A stretch of 64,000 nt of DNA, taken from NCBI RefSeq assembly GCF_900142575.1, contig NZ_FRBI01000001.1, positions 497,014-561,013 of the forward strand. The letters run 5' to 3'. Source of the stretch: Actinacidiphila paucisporea. Lineage in GTDB: Bacteria > Actinomycetota > Actinomycetes > Streptomycetales > Streptomycetaceae. This document shows, one piece after another, positions 16,267 through 24,229 of this stretch (position 1 is its first letter; every line of letters begins with the position of its first letter). The translations under genes were made by a program, and so were the position numbers. The notes beneath the pieces are model-generated. The model saw nothing but the letters and a program-made list of their open reading frames with translations. It was not told the DNA's origin and made no database searches.

Positions 16267-16773
16267 TCAGCGCTTGGCCTTGCGGCGGGCCAGCAGCCGG
16301 GGCAGTCCCGCCGGCATCGGCAGCCGCGTGGTGGCCGTCGTCGGCGGCGGCACCGCGGCGCCGGAGCCCGCGGGCATCGCGGCCGGGTGCTCGGCCGGGT
16401 CGCCGTCGGGGACCAGCCGGAAGAGCGAGCACTCCCGCGCCCAGCGCTCGGCGACCGTGTCGGCGTCGGCGAGGTTGAGCCGCTTGGTCCGCAGCTCGGC
16501 GACCGCGGCGGACCACGGCTCGCCGGCGGGGGCGAGCAGCTCCGCCCTGCCCTGCCAGCTGACCAGCCGGCCGCCCTTGTCCTTGCTGCGCACGGTCACC
16601 GACGCGGTGGCGCCGTCGGCGAGCCCGGCCGGCACCGGCTGCTCGACGGGGCCGCCGCAGAGCACGTACATCGCCCCGTCGATCCAGGCGTGCCACATGG
16701 CCAGGCCGTTCACCCAGACCAGGCCTGACTTCTTGGTGGCCTCCTCGATGAGGGCGCCGTGCTCGCTCGTCAT
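16267..16773 (-). CDS. Conserved hypothetical protein
   Basis: The 168-aa protein starts at ATG 16773. The first 105 residues look like a compact beta domain (SGLVWVNGLAMWHAWIDGAM, YVLCGGPVEQPVP, then GGRLVSWQGRAELLAP), vaguely like the split-barrel fold of flavin-binding pyridoxamine-phosphate-oxidase relatives, but without a clear FMN motif. The C-terminal third is Pro/Ala-rich and ends in a basic RRKAKR. There is no signal peptide or membrane segment. I do not recognise a function. Confidence 0.72.
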   Translation of the reverse strand: MTSEHGALIEEATKKSGLVWVNGLAMWHAWIDGAMYVLCGGPVEQPVPAGLADGATASVTVRSKDKGGRLVSWQGRAELLAPAGEPWSAAVAELRTKRLNLADADTVAERWARECSLFRLVPDGDPAEHPAAMPAGSGAAVPPPTTATTRLPMPAGLPRLLARRKAKR

Positions 16774-16889
16774 GGGCCCAGACTAGGGCGCCCGGTCCCG
16801 CGCGGGGAATGACAGGTGCTCGGGACGCCCATGGGCCTTACTCTGGTGGGCGCCGCCCCCGCGCCGACGTACCGACCCCCAGGAGCACC

Positions 16890-17843
16890 GTGACCGCCCC
16901 GCAGAGCACCTCCGCCGCGCTCCCGGGTGCCGGCGTGCCCGCGGCGGCCGGCACGCCGGACGCCGCCGCGGCCTCGCGCGGCACCGACTTCACGCTGCTG
17001 GCCGTCGCCATCGCGGGCGTGTCGATGTCGGCGCCGCTGATCGCCGCGACCACCGCGCCGGCGCTGGCCATCGCCTTCTGGCGCAACGCCATGGCCGTCG
17101 GGGTGCTCAGCCCCGTCGCCCTGTGGCGGCACCGCAGCGAACTGCGCCGGATGGGCCGCAGGGCGCTCACCTTGTCGATGGGCGCCGGCGTGGTGCTCGC
17201 ACTGCACTTCGGGCTGTGGCTGCCCAGCCTCACCATGACGTCGGTCGCCACCTCGACCGCGCTGGTCACCACCACCCCGATCTGGACCACCCTGATCCTG
17301 CGGCTGCGCGGCCACCGCCCGCCGGGACTGGTGTGGGCGGGCACCGCGCTCGCCGTCGTCGGCGTGCTGATCCTCACCGGCATCGACATGTCCACCGACA
17401 CCCGCGCCCTGGCCGGCGACGCCCTCGCCCTGGCCGCGGGCCTCGCGGCGGCCGTCTACATGCTGCTGGGCGCGGAGGTGCGGCGTACCGCGACCACGAC
17501 CGCGTACACCTTCGTCTGCTACTCGACCACCGCCGTGGTGCTGCTCGGCGCCTGCCTGGTGTCGGGGTCGGCGCTCGGTGGCTACGACGGGAAGAGCTGG
17601 CTGAAGATCGCCGCCCTGACCGTCGTCGCCCAGCTGCTCGGGCACTCGCTGCTCAACCGGGTCGTACGCGGCCTGGGCCCGTCCACCACCTCGACCGCGA
17701 TCCTGCTGGAGACCCCGGGCGCGGCCCTGATCGCCGCCCTCTGGCTGGGGCAGACACCGCCCGCCGCCGCGTATCCGGCGCTCGGCGTGATCCTCGCGGG
17801 CCTGGCCCTGGTGATCCTCGCCGACCGCAGGAAGCGCGCGTGA
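16890..17843 (+). CDS. EamA/DMT-family transporter
   Basis: GTG 16890 with AGGAG 4 nt upstream is the best start; the open frame extends 27 codons further but has no ribosome site. The 317-aa protein contains ten hydrophobic segments arranged as two EamA repeats, for example LLAVAIAGVSMSAPLIAATT and AIAFWRNAMAVGVLSPVALW in the first half and LILTGIDMS then ALALAAGLAAAVYMLLGAEV in the second. Drug/metabolite transporters of this type export amino acids or metabolites. The substrate is unknown. It is convergent with corA, with only 13 bp between the stops. Confidence 0.87.
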   Translation: MTAPQSTSAALPGAGVPAAAGTPDAAAASRGTDFTLLAVAIAGVSMSAPLIAATTAPALAIAFWRNAMAVGVLSPVALWRHRSELRRMGRRALTLSMGAGVVLALHFGLWLPSLTMTSVATSTALVTTTPIWTTLILRLRGHRPPGLVWAGTALAVVGVLILTGIDMSTDTRALAGDALALAAGLAAAVYMLLGAEVRRTATTTAYTFVCYSTTAVVLLGACLVSGSALGGYDGKSWLKIAALTVVAQLLGHSLLNRVVRGLGPSTTSTAILLETPGAALIAALWLGQTPPAAAYPALGVILAGLALVILADRRKRA

Positions 17844-17856
17844 GCGTCACCCGCCC

Positions 17857-18993
17857 TCAGAGCCAGCCGTTGCGGCGGAAACCGCGGTGGATGGCGTAGC
17901 AGATGGCCAGGATCGCGCACAGGACCGTCGGGTAGCCGTACCGCCAGCGCAGCTCGGGCATGTGGTCGAAGTTCATCCCGTAGACGCCGGTGATCATCGT
18001 CGGGACCGCCAGGATCGCCGCCCACGCGGTGATCTTGCGCATGTCCTCGTTCTGCACGACGGTCGCCTGCGCCAGGTTGGCCTGCAGGATGGAGTTCAGC
18101 AGGTCGTCGAAGCCGGTGACCTGCTCGTGCACCCGGGCGACGTGGTCGGCGACGTCGCGGAAATACTTCTGGATCTCCGGGTCGATCAGCCGCATCGGCC
18201 GCTCGCCGAGCATCTGCATCGGCCGCAGCAGCGGCGAGACCGCCCGCTTGAACTCCAGCACCTCCCGCTTGAGCTGGTAGATCCGCCCCGCGTCGCCGCC
18301 ACGTGAGGACTTGCCCGGCTCGGCCGAGAAGACGTCGATCTCGACCTCGTCGATGTCGTCCTGCACCGCGTCGGTGACCGCCAGGTAGTCGTCCACGACC
18401 TGGTCGGCGATGGCGTGCAGAACCGCCGACGGGCCCTTGGCCAGCAGCTCCGGGTCGTCCTCCAGCCGGTGCCGCAGCGCGCGCAGCGAGCCGTGGCCGC
18501 CGTGCCGCACGGTGATCACGAAATACCGGCCGGTGAAGACCATCACCTCGCCGGACTCCACCACCTCGCTGGTCGCGGTCAGCTCCGCGTGCTCGACGTA
18601 GCGGATCGTCTTGAAGACGGTGAACAGCGAGTTGTCGTACCGCTCCAGCTTGGGCCGCTGGTGGGCGTGCACCGCGTCCTCGACGGCCAGCGGGTGCAGC
18701 CCGAACTCCTCCGCGATTCCGGCGAACTCCTGCTCGGTCGGCTCGTGCAGGCCGATCCACACGAAACCGTCACTGCCGTCGCACTGGTCCGACGCGCGCC
18801 CGGCCCGTACCGTTTCCAGCGCGTCCCGCAGGTCGATGCTGTCGGTGCACCGCACCCCGTCGCGGTAGACCGCGCAGTCCACCACCGCACTGGTGCCGGT
18901 CACCGCGTCACGCGTCGGGCCGTAGTCGTACGACGCGGGGGACCTGCGCAGCGCGGGACGCACGACTGCGCGGAGATCACGGATCATCGACAT
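17857..18993 (-). CDS. corA: CorA-family magnesium/cobalt transporter
   Basis: The 378-aa protein starts at ATG 18993, with AAGGAG 7 nt upstream on the minus strand. The large cytosolic alpha/beta domain is followed by the long stalk helix and two C-terminal membrane helices. The CorA pore signature GVYGMNFDHMPEL lies between them, and the tail ends in KR-type basic residues (RRNGWL). A conserved IGLHEPTEQEF-like segment occurs near the N-terminal domain. It would form a pentameric Mg2+ channel. With the MgtE_N/CBS protein it makes a local Mg2+ theme. Rv1239c is the syntenic M. tuberculosis gene. The divergent upstream region contains a nested inverted repeat. Confidence 0.93.
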   Translation of the reverse strand: MSMIRDLRAVVRPALRRSPASYDYGPTRDAVTGTSAVVDCAVYRDGVRCTDSIDLRDALETVRAGRASDQCDGSDGFVWIGLHEPTEQEFAGIAEEFGLHPLAVEDAVHAHQRPKLERYDNSLFTVFKTIRYVEHAELTATSEVVESGEVMVFTGRYFVITVRHGGHGSLRALRHRLEDDPELLAKGPSAVLHAIADQVVDDYLAVTDAVQDDIDEVEIDVFSAEPGKSSRGGDAGRIYQLKREVLEFKRAVSPLLRPMQMLGERPMRLIDPEIQKYFRDVADHVARVHEQVTGFDDLLNSILQANLAQATVVQNEDMRKITAWAAILAVPTMITGVYGMNFDHMPELRWRYGYPTVLCAILAICYAIHRGFRRNGWL

Positions 18994-19376
18994 GGCAAGC
19001 TCCTTCACGGACTGGCCGACGGCATCACGCCGCACTGAACTGAGAGGCTGCTGCTGATCAGAATTCGTTGATCACGAGGCAGTTCAGGGCGCTCTTCCGA
19101 TGCGGATTCGCTCCGCGGGCGGGCCGAGGCAGATCGCGTTTCACGGCATCGCAGCCGGGTATGGAACGCGAGGGCTCAGCAGGTCACACGGCGTGCGTGA
19201 CGGCGGCAAGGGAAGAGCGGCCGGTACTGCACGGTCGACTAGGATCCATGTCAGTCCCCACCTCCTCCGGCCGTTCCCCGCTGGGGGATGACGTCGCGCG
19301 AACGCCCCACCATAGCAAGCCCGGCGGGCGCCGACGGCGCGCTCGGCGCGAACCTTACGCGTTCTATGCTCGCCGT
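18994..19376. other. Divergent intergenic region with nested inverted repeat
   Basis: This 383-bp gap lies between corA and the SUFU gene. CTGAACTG (19035-19042) and CAGTTCAG (19080-19087) are perfect complements, and inside them TGATCA occurs twice, flanking GAATTCGT, so the whole can fold as a stem with an inner hairpin. It lies 42-94 bp upstream of corA and could be an operator or a 5' leader element. An open frame continuing the SUFU frame upstream to 19068 looks non-coding. Confidence 0.45.
19365..19370 (+). promoter_or_regulatory. -10 box (TATGCT) of the SUFU gene, leaderless type
   Basis: TATGCT ends 6 nt before ATG 19377, so the mRNA would start at the initiation codon. It helps choose this ATG over ATG 19248. 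Confidence 0.45.
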
Positions 19377-19964
19377 ATGGGTGAAATCCTGGCACTGGTC
19401 GAGGCGCGGCTGCGGTCCGTCTTCGGCGAGCCCGACGCCCGCGCGGCCGTCACCTTCCTCGGCGCCGAGCGCATCGAGGTCCTCCGCTTCACCGGCTCCG
19501 ATCTGGTGCGGTACGCCACCCTCGGGATGTCCGCACAGCCCATGGCCGACCCGGTCGCCCCGCTCGCCGACCCCCTGCTCGGCCCGCGCGCCGAAGTCGT
19601 CCTCACCGTCAGGGCCGGCCGCGCCGACACGTCCGCGGTGCTGCGCCCGCTGGCCGTCGTCGCCGCCTCCCCCCAGGTCGAGGGCGTCGTCCTGGCCCCC
19701 GGCAACGCGCTCGACCTGGGCGAACCGCTCTGGTCCGGAGCCCCCTTCACCTCGGTCCTGGTCGCCGAACCGGCCGGCCTGGTCGACGACCTCCCCCTCC
19801 CCGCGCCCCGCGACCCGGTCCGCTTCCACCCCCTCCTGCCGATGACCCCGAACGAGGCGGCCTACAAGCGCGTCCACGGGGCCGAGGCGCTGCGCGCGCT
19901 CTGGCTCGACCACGGCACCGACCTCCGCGACCCGCTGCGCGGCGCCGTACCCCTCACCCCCTAG
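19377..19964 (+). CDS. Suppressor-of-fused (SUFU) domain protein
   Basis: The 195-aa protein fits the bacterial SUFU-like family (PF05076). Typical stretches are ILALVEARLRSVFGEPDARA, FTGSDLVRYATLGMSAQPM, RAEVVLTVRAG and FHPLLPMTPNEAAYKRVHGA. The animal homologue inhibits Gli transcription factors, while bacterial copies often act as immunity proteins or are of unknown role. No toxin gene is adjacent. ATG 19377 has the leaderless -10 box; orthologues I remember also begin close to MGEILALVEARL. Upstream codons to 19068 are probably not translated. Confidence 0.85.
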   Translation: MGEILALVEARLRSVFGEPDARAAVTFLGAERIEVLRFTGSDLVRYATLGMSAQPMADPVAPLADPLLGPRAEVVLTVRAGRADTSAVLRPLAVVAASPQVEGVVLAPGNALDLGEPLWSGAPFTSVLVAEPAGLVDDLPLPAPRDPVRFHPLLPMTPNEAAYKRVHGAEALRALWLDHGTDLRDPLRGAVPLTP

Positions 19965-20231
19965 GCGGTGCCCCCCTGCGCAAGAGGGCGCCCTTCCGCT
20001 GGCGCGGTGCCCTTCAGGGGTGCGGGGAACTGCGCGCTCAGCCGGTCACCGGCGGGTGGTTCGGATCGGACCGAACAGCCCCTTTCGGCCGGTGGCGACG
20101 TGCAGCCGGTCGACGGCTGGTCGCGCCGTTCTCCCCCAGAGCTTCGCCTGGGCGGTACCCCTACACGCCCCCGGGAGGGGCACCCTCTTGCGCAGGGGGA
20201 ACGTGGGGACCTGGAGCCCGGGGGGCACCCC
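19965..20231. repeat. Intergenic palindromic element family (copy B, partial)
   Basis: This 267-bp gap contains one half-element, GGGGTGCGGGGAACTGCGCG, at about 20016-20038. CCCCTGCGCAAGAGGG (19973-19988) and its exact complement CCCTCTTGCGCAGGGG (20183-20198) bracket about 195 bp. The outer architecture is thus palindromic, like copies A and C, but the core is single. GCACCCCC/GGGGGTGC at 20225-20245 adds a small hairpin at the end of the next gene and may serve as its terminator. Confidence 0.6.
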
Positions 20232-20435
20232 CTACGCGGGGGTGCGGACCGGGACGGACGGGGCGGAGCCCGAGTGGTGGGGAGCCGCACCGGCGAGGCC
20301 GATGCCCATGAAGGCCACGACGGCGGCGCCCGCGGTGGCCCATACGGCGGTGGGCTGGCGGAGCAGGCTCACCTTCTCGTGTGCGATCTCCTCGAAGCCC
20401 TCGGTGCCGGTGCCGGTGTCGGTGCCGTCTGGCAT
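20232..20435 (-). CDS. Small single-pass membrane protein
   Basis: The 67-aa ORF starts at ATG 20435 (MPDGTDTGTGTEGFEEIAHE). It has a short acidic N-terminus and one membrane helix near 30-52 (AVWATAGAAVVAFMGIGLAG), then a Pro/Ser tail. A promoter with well-spaced -35 and -10 boxes lies upstream, inside an inverted repeat, which supports real expression. The longer open frame upstream of 20435 runs through that promoter and is not coding. Function unknown. Confidence 0.7.
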   Translation of the reverse strand: MPDGTDTGTGTEGFEEIAHEKVSLLRQPTAVWATAGAAVVAFMGIGLAGAAPHHSGSAPSVPVRTPA

Positions 20436-20461
20436 GGCCCGCGTTCCCCTCTGGCCGGAAG

Positions 20462-20510
20462 TAGTTGCTGTATGCACACATAATAGGTTGGCTATAGCAA
20501 CTAGTGCAAC
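20462..20510 (-). promoter_or_regulatory. Promoter with inverted-repeat operator
   Basis: On the minus strand TTGCAC (20504-20509) and TATTAT (20480-20485) are 18 bp apart, a good housekeeping promoter for the small membrane protein. TAGTTGCT (20462-20469) and AGCAACTA (20496-20503) form an inverted repeat around the -10 box. The segment is notably AT-rich for this genome, so a repressor site is likely. Confidence 0.6.
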
Positions 20511-20603
20511 AGGCACCTATTCCGCCGCGGAAGGCGGAACATGTCCCTCCGGACGGGTGATCGTCCTTGACGCGGGCACGGTCTGGGAGGACCGTGGGGA
20601 TTT

Positions 20604-21242
20604 ATGAGGGGCGAACCCAGTTGCCCGAAGTGCGGTGGCAGGGTCAGGGCGCCCGGCCTCTTCGCCGACTCCTGGCAATGCGACGTGCACGGCACCGTGC
20701 ACCCGCTGCAGCCCGTCGTCCCGCCGAGTGTCGAAGGCCTCGGCGTGGTCGTCCACCGGGCCCAGGTGCCGGTGTGGATGCCGTGGCCGCTACCCGTCGG
20801 CTGGCTGTTCTCCGGGGTCGCCGCTGCGGGTGACGACCGCAGCGGCGGCCGGGCCACCGCCGTGGCCTGCTCGGGGCCCGGCCCCTTCGGCGGCCCCGGC
20901 GAGCTGATGCTGATCGCCGAGGAGCTGGGCGTGGGCCTTGGCGCCCGCTACGCCGGGATCGACGGCCCCGACCCGGGCCCCGGGATGTGCGTGGACAAAC
21001 CGCCGCACGCCAAGGTCCTCGCCGCCGGCCGCCCGACCGCCCTGTGGCACGTCGGCGGCGCCCCCGCCGACCGCGTCGTCTTCGCTGGAGAGGCCCGCGG
21101 GCTGTGGCTGTGGGCCATCGTCTGGCCCGAGGAGACCGGCCTGCTGATGTACGACGAGCTGGTCCTCACCGACCTGCGCGACGCCGGCGCCGAGGTCGAC
21201 CTGCTGCCCTGCGGTGCACTGACCCCCAGGCTGCTGGGCTGA
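20604..21242 (+). CDS. Zinc-ribbon DUF6758-like protein
   Basis: The 212-aa protein begins MRGEPSCPKCGGRVRAPGLF, an N-terminal zinc ribbon (CPKC, with a further Cys-His in SWQCDVHG). The rest is soluble, Trp/Pro-rich (VPVWMPWPLPVGWLFSGV) and lacks recognisable catalytic residues. I associate this with the Streptomyces DUF6758 family of unknown function. ATG 20604 follows GTGGGGATTT. A TTGACG box at 20567 with GACCGT 17 bp downstream could be its promoter. It is divergent from the small membrane protein and followed by the PHP gene on the same strand. Confidence 0.75.
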   Translation: MRGEPSCPKCGGRVRAPGLFADSWQCDVHGTVHPLQPVVPPSVEGLGVVVHRAQVPVWMPWPLPVGWLFSGVAAAGDDRSGGRATAVACSGPGPFGGPGELMLIAEELGVGLGARYAGIDGPDPGPGMCVDKPPHAKVLAAGRPTALWHVGGAPADRVVFAGEARGLWLWAIVWPEETGLLMYDELVLTDLRDAGAEVDLLPCGALTPRLLG

Positions 21243-21328
21243 GCCGCCCAAGTCCTGGGAATCGCAGGTCCGAGCGGGCGCTATCCTTTGCTTCGTCCCT
21301 GTCCGCGCCGTCCCCGGGAGCCCGTGCC

Positions 21329-22183
21329 GTGCGCATCGACCTGCACACCCACTCCACGGCCTCCGACGGCACCGACACCCCCGCCGAGCTGGTACGCAAC
21401 GCGGCGGCCGCCGGGCTCGACGTCGTCGCCCTCACCGACCACGACACGGTCGGCGGCTACCGTGAGGCGACCGCGGCCCTTGAGGGCACTGCCCTGACCC
21501 TGGTCACCGGCGCGGAGCTCTCCTGCCGGACGGCCGACGGCATCAGCATGCACATGCTGGCGTATCTCTTCGACCCTGCGGAGCCGCACCTCCACGAGGC
21601 CCGCGAGCTGGTGCGCGACGGCCGGGTGCCGCGCGCCCGCGGCATGATCGACAAGCTGCAGGCCCTCGGCGTGCCCGTCACCTGGGACATGGTCCGGCGT
21701 ATCGCCGGCGACGGCTCGGTCGGCCGCCCGCACATCGCCACGGCGATGGTCGAACTCGGCGTCGTCCCCACCGTCTCCGACGCCTTCACCGCGGAGTGGC
21801 TCGCCAACGACGGGCGGGCGTACGTGGAGAAGCACGAGTTCGACCCCTTCGAGGCGGTACGCCTGGTCAAGGGGGCCGGCGGCGTCACGGTCTTCGCGCA
21901 CCCCGGCGCGCACAAGCGCGGCGAGACGGTGCCGGACGAGGTCATCGCGGCGCTGGGCGCCGCCGGCCTCGACGGCCTGGAGGTCGACCACGTCGACCAC
22001 GACGCCCCCACGCGGCTTCGCCTGCGCGGACTCGCGGCGGAGCTGGGCCTGCTGACCACCGGCTCCTCGGACTACCACGGCGCCCGTAAGACGGTCGCGC
22101 TGGGGGAGTGCGTCACCGACCCCGAGGTCTTCGCGCGTATCGCGGCGCGGGCCACCGGGGCGGTGCCGATTTCCGCGGTCTAG
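21329..22183 (+). CDS. PHP-domain phosphoesterase
   Basis: The 284-aa protein starts at GTG 21329, with GGGAG 8 nt upstream, giving MRIDLHTHSTASDGT, the first metal-binding motif of PHP enzymes. Further PHP motifs are VVALTDHDTVGGY, GAELSCR, FAHPGAHKRG and TTGSSDYHGARK, together supplying the three-metal site. The length and order match RNase AM/YciV-type 3',5'-nucleotide phosphatases and 5'-3' exoribonucleases. A role in trimming RNA ends or hydrolysing pAp is plausible. It precedes the MarC gene by 108 bp on the same strand. Confidence 0.88.
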   Translation: MRIDLHTHSTASDGTDTPAELVRNAAAAGLDVVALTDHDTVGGYREATAALEGTALTLVTGAELSCRTADGISMHMLAYLFDPAEPHLHEARELVRDGRVPRARGMIDKLQALGVPVTWDMVRRIAGDGSVGRPHIATAMVELGVVPTVSDAFTAEWLANDGRAYVEKHEFDPFEAVRLVKGAGGVTVFAHPGAHKRGETVPDEVIAALGAAGLDGLEVDHVDHDAPTRLRLRGLAAELGLLTTGSSDYHGARKTVALGECVTDPEVFARIAARATGAVPISAV

Positions 22184-22291
22184 CCGCGGCACACGGGCGG
22201 GTGGGGACTCCCCCGCGCCCGTACGGGGCTCGGCCCCGACGCCGCGTGCGGCTCGCACGACATCCCCTCACGACAAGACGAAAGCCTGGCC

Positions 22292-22900
22292 ATGTTCGAC
22301 TTCACCCTGTTCGGGTCCGTGTTCTTCACGCTGTTCGTGATCATGGACCCGCCCGGCATCACGCCGATCTTCCTGGCGCTGACGTCGGGCCGGGCCACCA
22401 AAGTGCAGCGGCGGATGGCCTTCCAGGCCGCGGGTGTGGCCTTCGGCGTGATCGCGGTGTTCGGCATCTGCGGGCAGCAGATCCTGGACTACCTGCACGT
22501 GTCGGTGCCCGCGCTGCGGGTCGCCGGGGGGCTGCTGCTCCTGCTGATCGCGCTCGACCTGCTGACCGGCAAGGCCGACGAGCCGACGCAGACCAAGGAC
22601 GTCAACGTGGCGCTGGTGCCGCTGGGGATGCCGCTGCTGGCCGGGCCGGGTGCCATCGTCACGGTGATCCTCGCGGTGCAGCACGCGCACGGCTTCGGCG
22701 AGCAGTCGTCCGTCTGGCTGGCCATCGTCGCGATGCACGCGGTGCTCTGGCTGACGATGCGCTACTCGCTGGCGATCATCCGGGTGATCAAGGAGGGCGG
22801 CGTGGTGCTGGTGACCCGGCTGTCCGGGATGCTGCTGTCGGCGATCGCCGTGCAGTCCATCGCGAACGGCGTCTTCGGCTTCATCCACGGCGAGGGCTGA
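22292..22900 (+). CDS. MarC-family integral membrane protein
   Basis: The 202-aa protein has six hydrophobic segments and MarC family hallmarks: FVIMDPPGITPIFLALTSG in the first loop, LRVAGGLLLLLIALDLLTGK, and VPLGMPLLAGPGAIVTVILA in the middle. MarC proteins were once linked to multiple antibiotic resistance, but this was not upheld, and their transport substrate is unknown. ATG 22292 is the start. A strong terminator follows. Confidence 0.9.
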   Translation: MFDFTLFGSVFFTLFVIMDPPGITPIFLALTSGRATKVQRRMAFQAAGVAFGVIAVFGICGQQILDYLHVSVPALRVAGGLLLLLIALDLLTGKADEPTQTKDVNVALVPLGMPLLAGPGAIVTVILAVQHAHGFGEQSSVWLAIVAMHAVLWLTMRYSLAIIRVIKEGGVVLVTRLSGMLLSAIAVQSIANGVFGFIHGEG

Positions 22901-22944
22901 CGCCCGCCGGAGAACGTGGGGCATCGGCCCCCTGAGCATGCGAA

Positions 22945-22977
22945 AGCGCCCCGTACGGACCTGCTGTACGGGGCGCT
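22945..22977. terminator. Bidirectional hairpin terminator
   Basis: AGCGCCCCGTAC and GTACGGGGCGCT form a perfect 12-bp stem with a 9-nt loop, between the convergent MarC gene and the 46-residue ORF. A GTT tail on the plus strand and a TTTCG tail on the minus strand suggest it works both ways. Confidence 0.7.
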
Positions 22978-22995
22978 GTTGCGTGAAGCCTGCGA

Positions 22996-23136
22996 TCAGT
23001 CCGCCGGGCGGATGTAGATGCGCTGGCCGATGGCAGCGGCCTGCTGCACGATCTTGTTGACGGCGGACGCGTCCACGACGGTGCTGTCCACGGCGTCGCC
23101 GTTCCTGTCGTCGAGTCGCATGATCTCGAAGCGCAT
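22996..23136 (-). CDS. Small conserved protein (46 aa)
   Basis: This short ORF starts at ATG 23136 (MRFEIMRLDDRNGDAVDSTV) and ends IGQRIYIRPAD. AGGGAG lies about 10 nt upstream, codon usage is normal, and a bidirectional terminator follows. I recall near-identical small proteins in many Streptomyces. It could form a beta-strand/helix mini-domain; the helix ASAVNKIVQQAAAIGQ is amphipathic. There is no membrane segment or cysteine. The function is unknown. It is preceded by an AT-rich stretch (23,170-23,220) suitable for a promoter. Confidence 0.75.
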   Translation of the reverse strand: MRFEIMRLDDRNGDAVDSTVVDASAVNKIVQQAAAIGQRIYIRPAD

Positions 23137-23229
23137 GGGGCTTCTCCCTTCGTCCCTCGTTACATGTGTGGTCAACGAACACCCCCTTCAAAACATTCCC
23201 TACCCTAAATAAACTCTTTCGCGGCCGGA

Positions 23230-24123
23230 CTACTTACTGCTGGTAGCACCCTCGCCGGCCCAGAACGCCACGAGTGCGGCAGCCGTCTCGGCCGGCCGTT
23301 CGGCGTTGGGGGAGTGCTCCGCGCCCTTGATCACGACGCGCCGGGCGCCCAGCCGTTCCGCCATCGCGTCGAGCAACGGGACCGGCCAGGCGTAGTCCAC
23401 CTCACCGGACAGTACGAGCTTCGGCAGCGGTACGGCGGCAAGTTCCGCGACCCGGTCCGGTTCGGTCATCAACTGGCGGGCCGTGGCGATCAGTTGCGCG
23501 GGAACGGTGTTAACCCAGCGGCGGTGCAGGAAGTCCTCGAGCCAGTCCGGGGTGACGGGGTCGGCCCCGGGGTCGGCGTCCAGCGCGCGCATCGCCCGCC
23601 AGGCCGTCTCCATGTCCATCGTCGGCAGGTGGTCGATGAGCAGCTGCGTCCTGATCTGCTGGGCCTCGTCCACCTCGGCGGGCCCCGAGCTCATCAGCGT
23701 CACCGACGCCCACGGCTGCGGACCGCCGGCGAGCACCGCCGCCCGGACGATGTGGCCGCCCAGCGAGTGGCCCAGTACGTGCAGCGGGCCGCCGCCCTCG
23801 GCGGCCAGCGCGGCGCCCTGCGCGGAGACGTCCGCGGCCAGCTCGCGCTGTGCGTAGGCGGCCTCGTCCCGCGGGCCGCCCGACTCGTGCTGGCCCCGGC
23901 CGTCGACCGCGACGACCCGGAAGCCCGCCGCGGACAGCGGTGCCAGCAGGTCGAGGAAGTCCTCCTTGCTGCCGGTGAACCCGGGGACGAGCAGCGCGGT
24001 GCCCTGCCGTGCGGGCGCGTCGGGGGCGGGCGCGGCGTCCAGGACCGCGAACGACCCGCGTGAGGTGTCCAGCCGGCGGGCTGCGGTGTGCTCAGGCAGG
24101 TCCAGGGAGGTCGGTCGGCTCAT
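23230..24123 (-). CDS. Alpha/beta-hydrolase
   Basis: The 297-aa protein is a soluble alpha/beta-hydrolase fold enzyme. It shows the oxyanion motif LLVPGFTGSKEDFLDLL, the nucleophile elbow GHSLGGH, an acid in LSGEVDYAWPVPLL, and the His in IKGAEHSPNAERP. No signal peptide is present. The substrate cannot be read from the sequence; lipases, thioesterases and lactonases share this pattern. ATG 24123 is the start. It lies alone on the minus strand between the helicase gene and the 46-residue ORF. Confidence 0.87.
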   Translation of the reverse strand: MSRPTSLDLPEHTAARRLDTSRGSFAVLDAAPAPDAPARQGTALLVPGFTGSKEDFLDLLAPLSAAGFRVVAVDGRGQHESGGPRDEAAYAQRELAADVSAQGAALAAEGGGPLHVLGHSLGGHIVRAAVLAGGPQPWASVTLMSSGPAEVDEAQQIRTQLLIDHLPTMDMETAWRAMRALDADPGADPVTPDWLEDFLHRRWVNTVPAQLIATARQLMTEPDRVAELAAVPLPKLVLSGEVDYAWPVPLLDAMAERLGARRVVIKGAEHSPNAERPAETAAALVAFWAGEGATSSK

Positions 24124-24229
24124 GGGCCGAGATTACGCGGTGCATATGTCCGAGAGGTTGCCTCTCGGCATGAAACACCCCCGGTCACATGGGCCGGGGG
24201 TGTCTCCTGGGTGACATGTGCCGTACGGA

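Noticed and set aside
19068..19376. N-terminal extension of the SUFU gene
   Set aside because: The upstream codons look non-coding and the leaderless -10 box marks ATG 19377 as the start.
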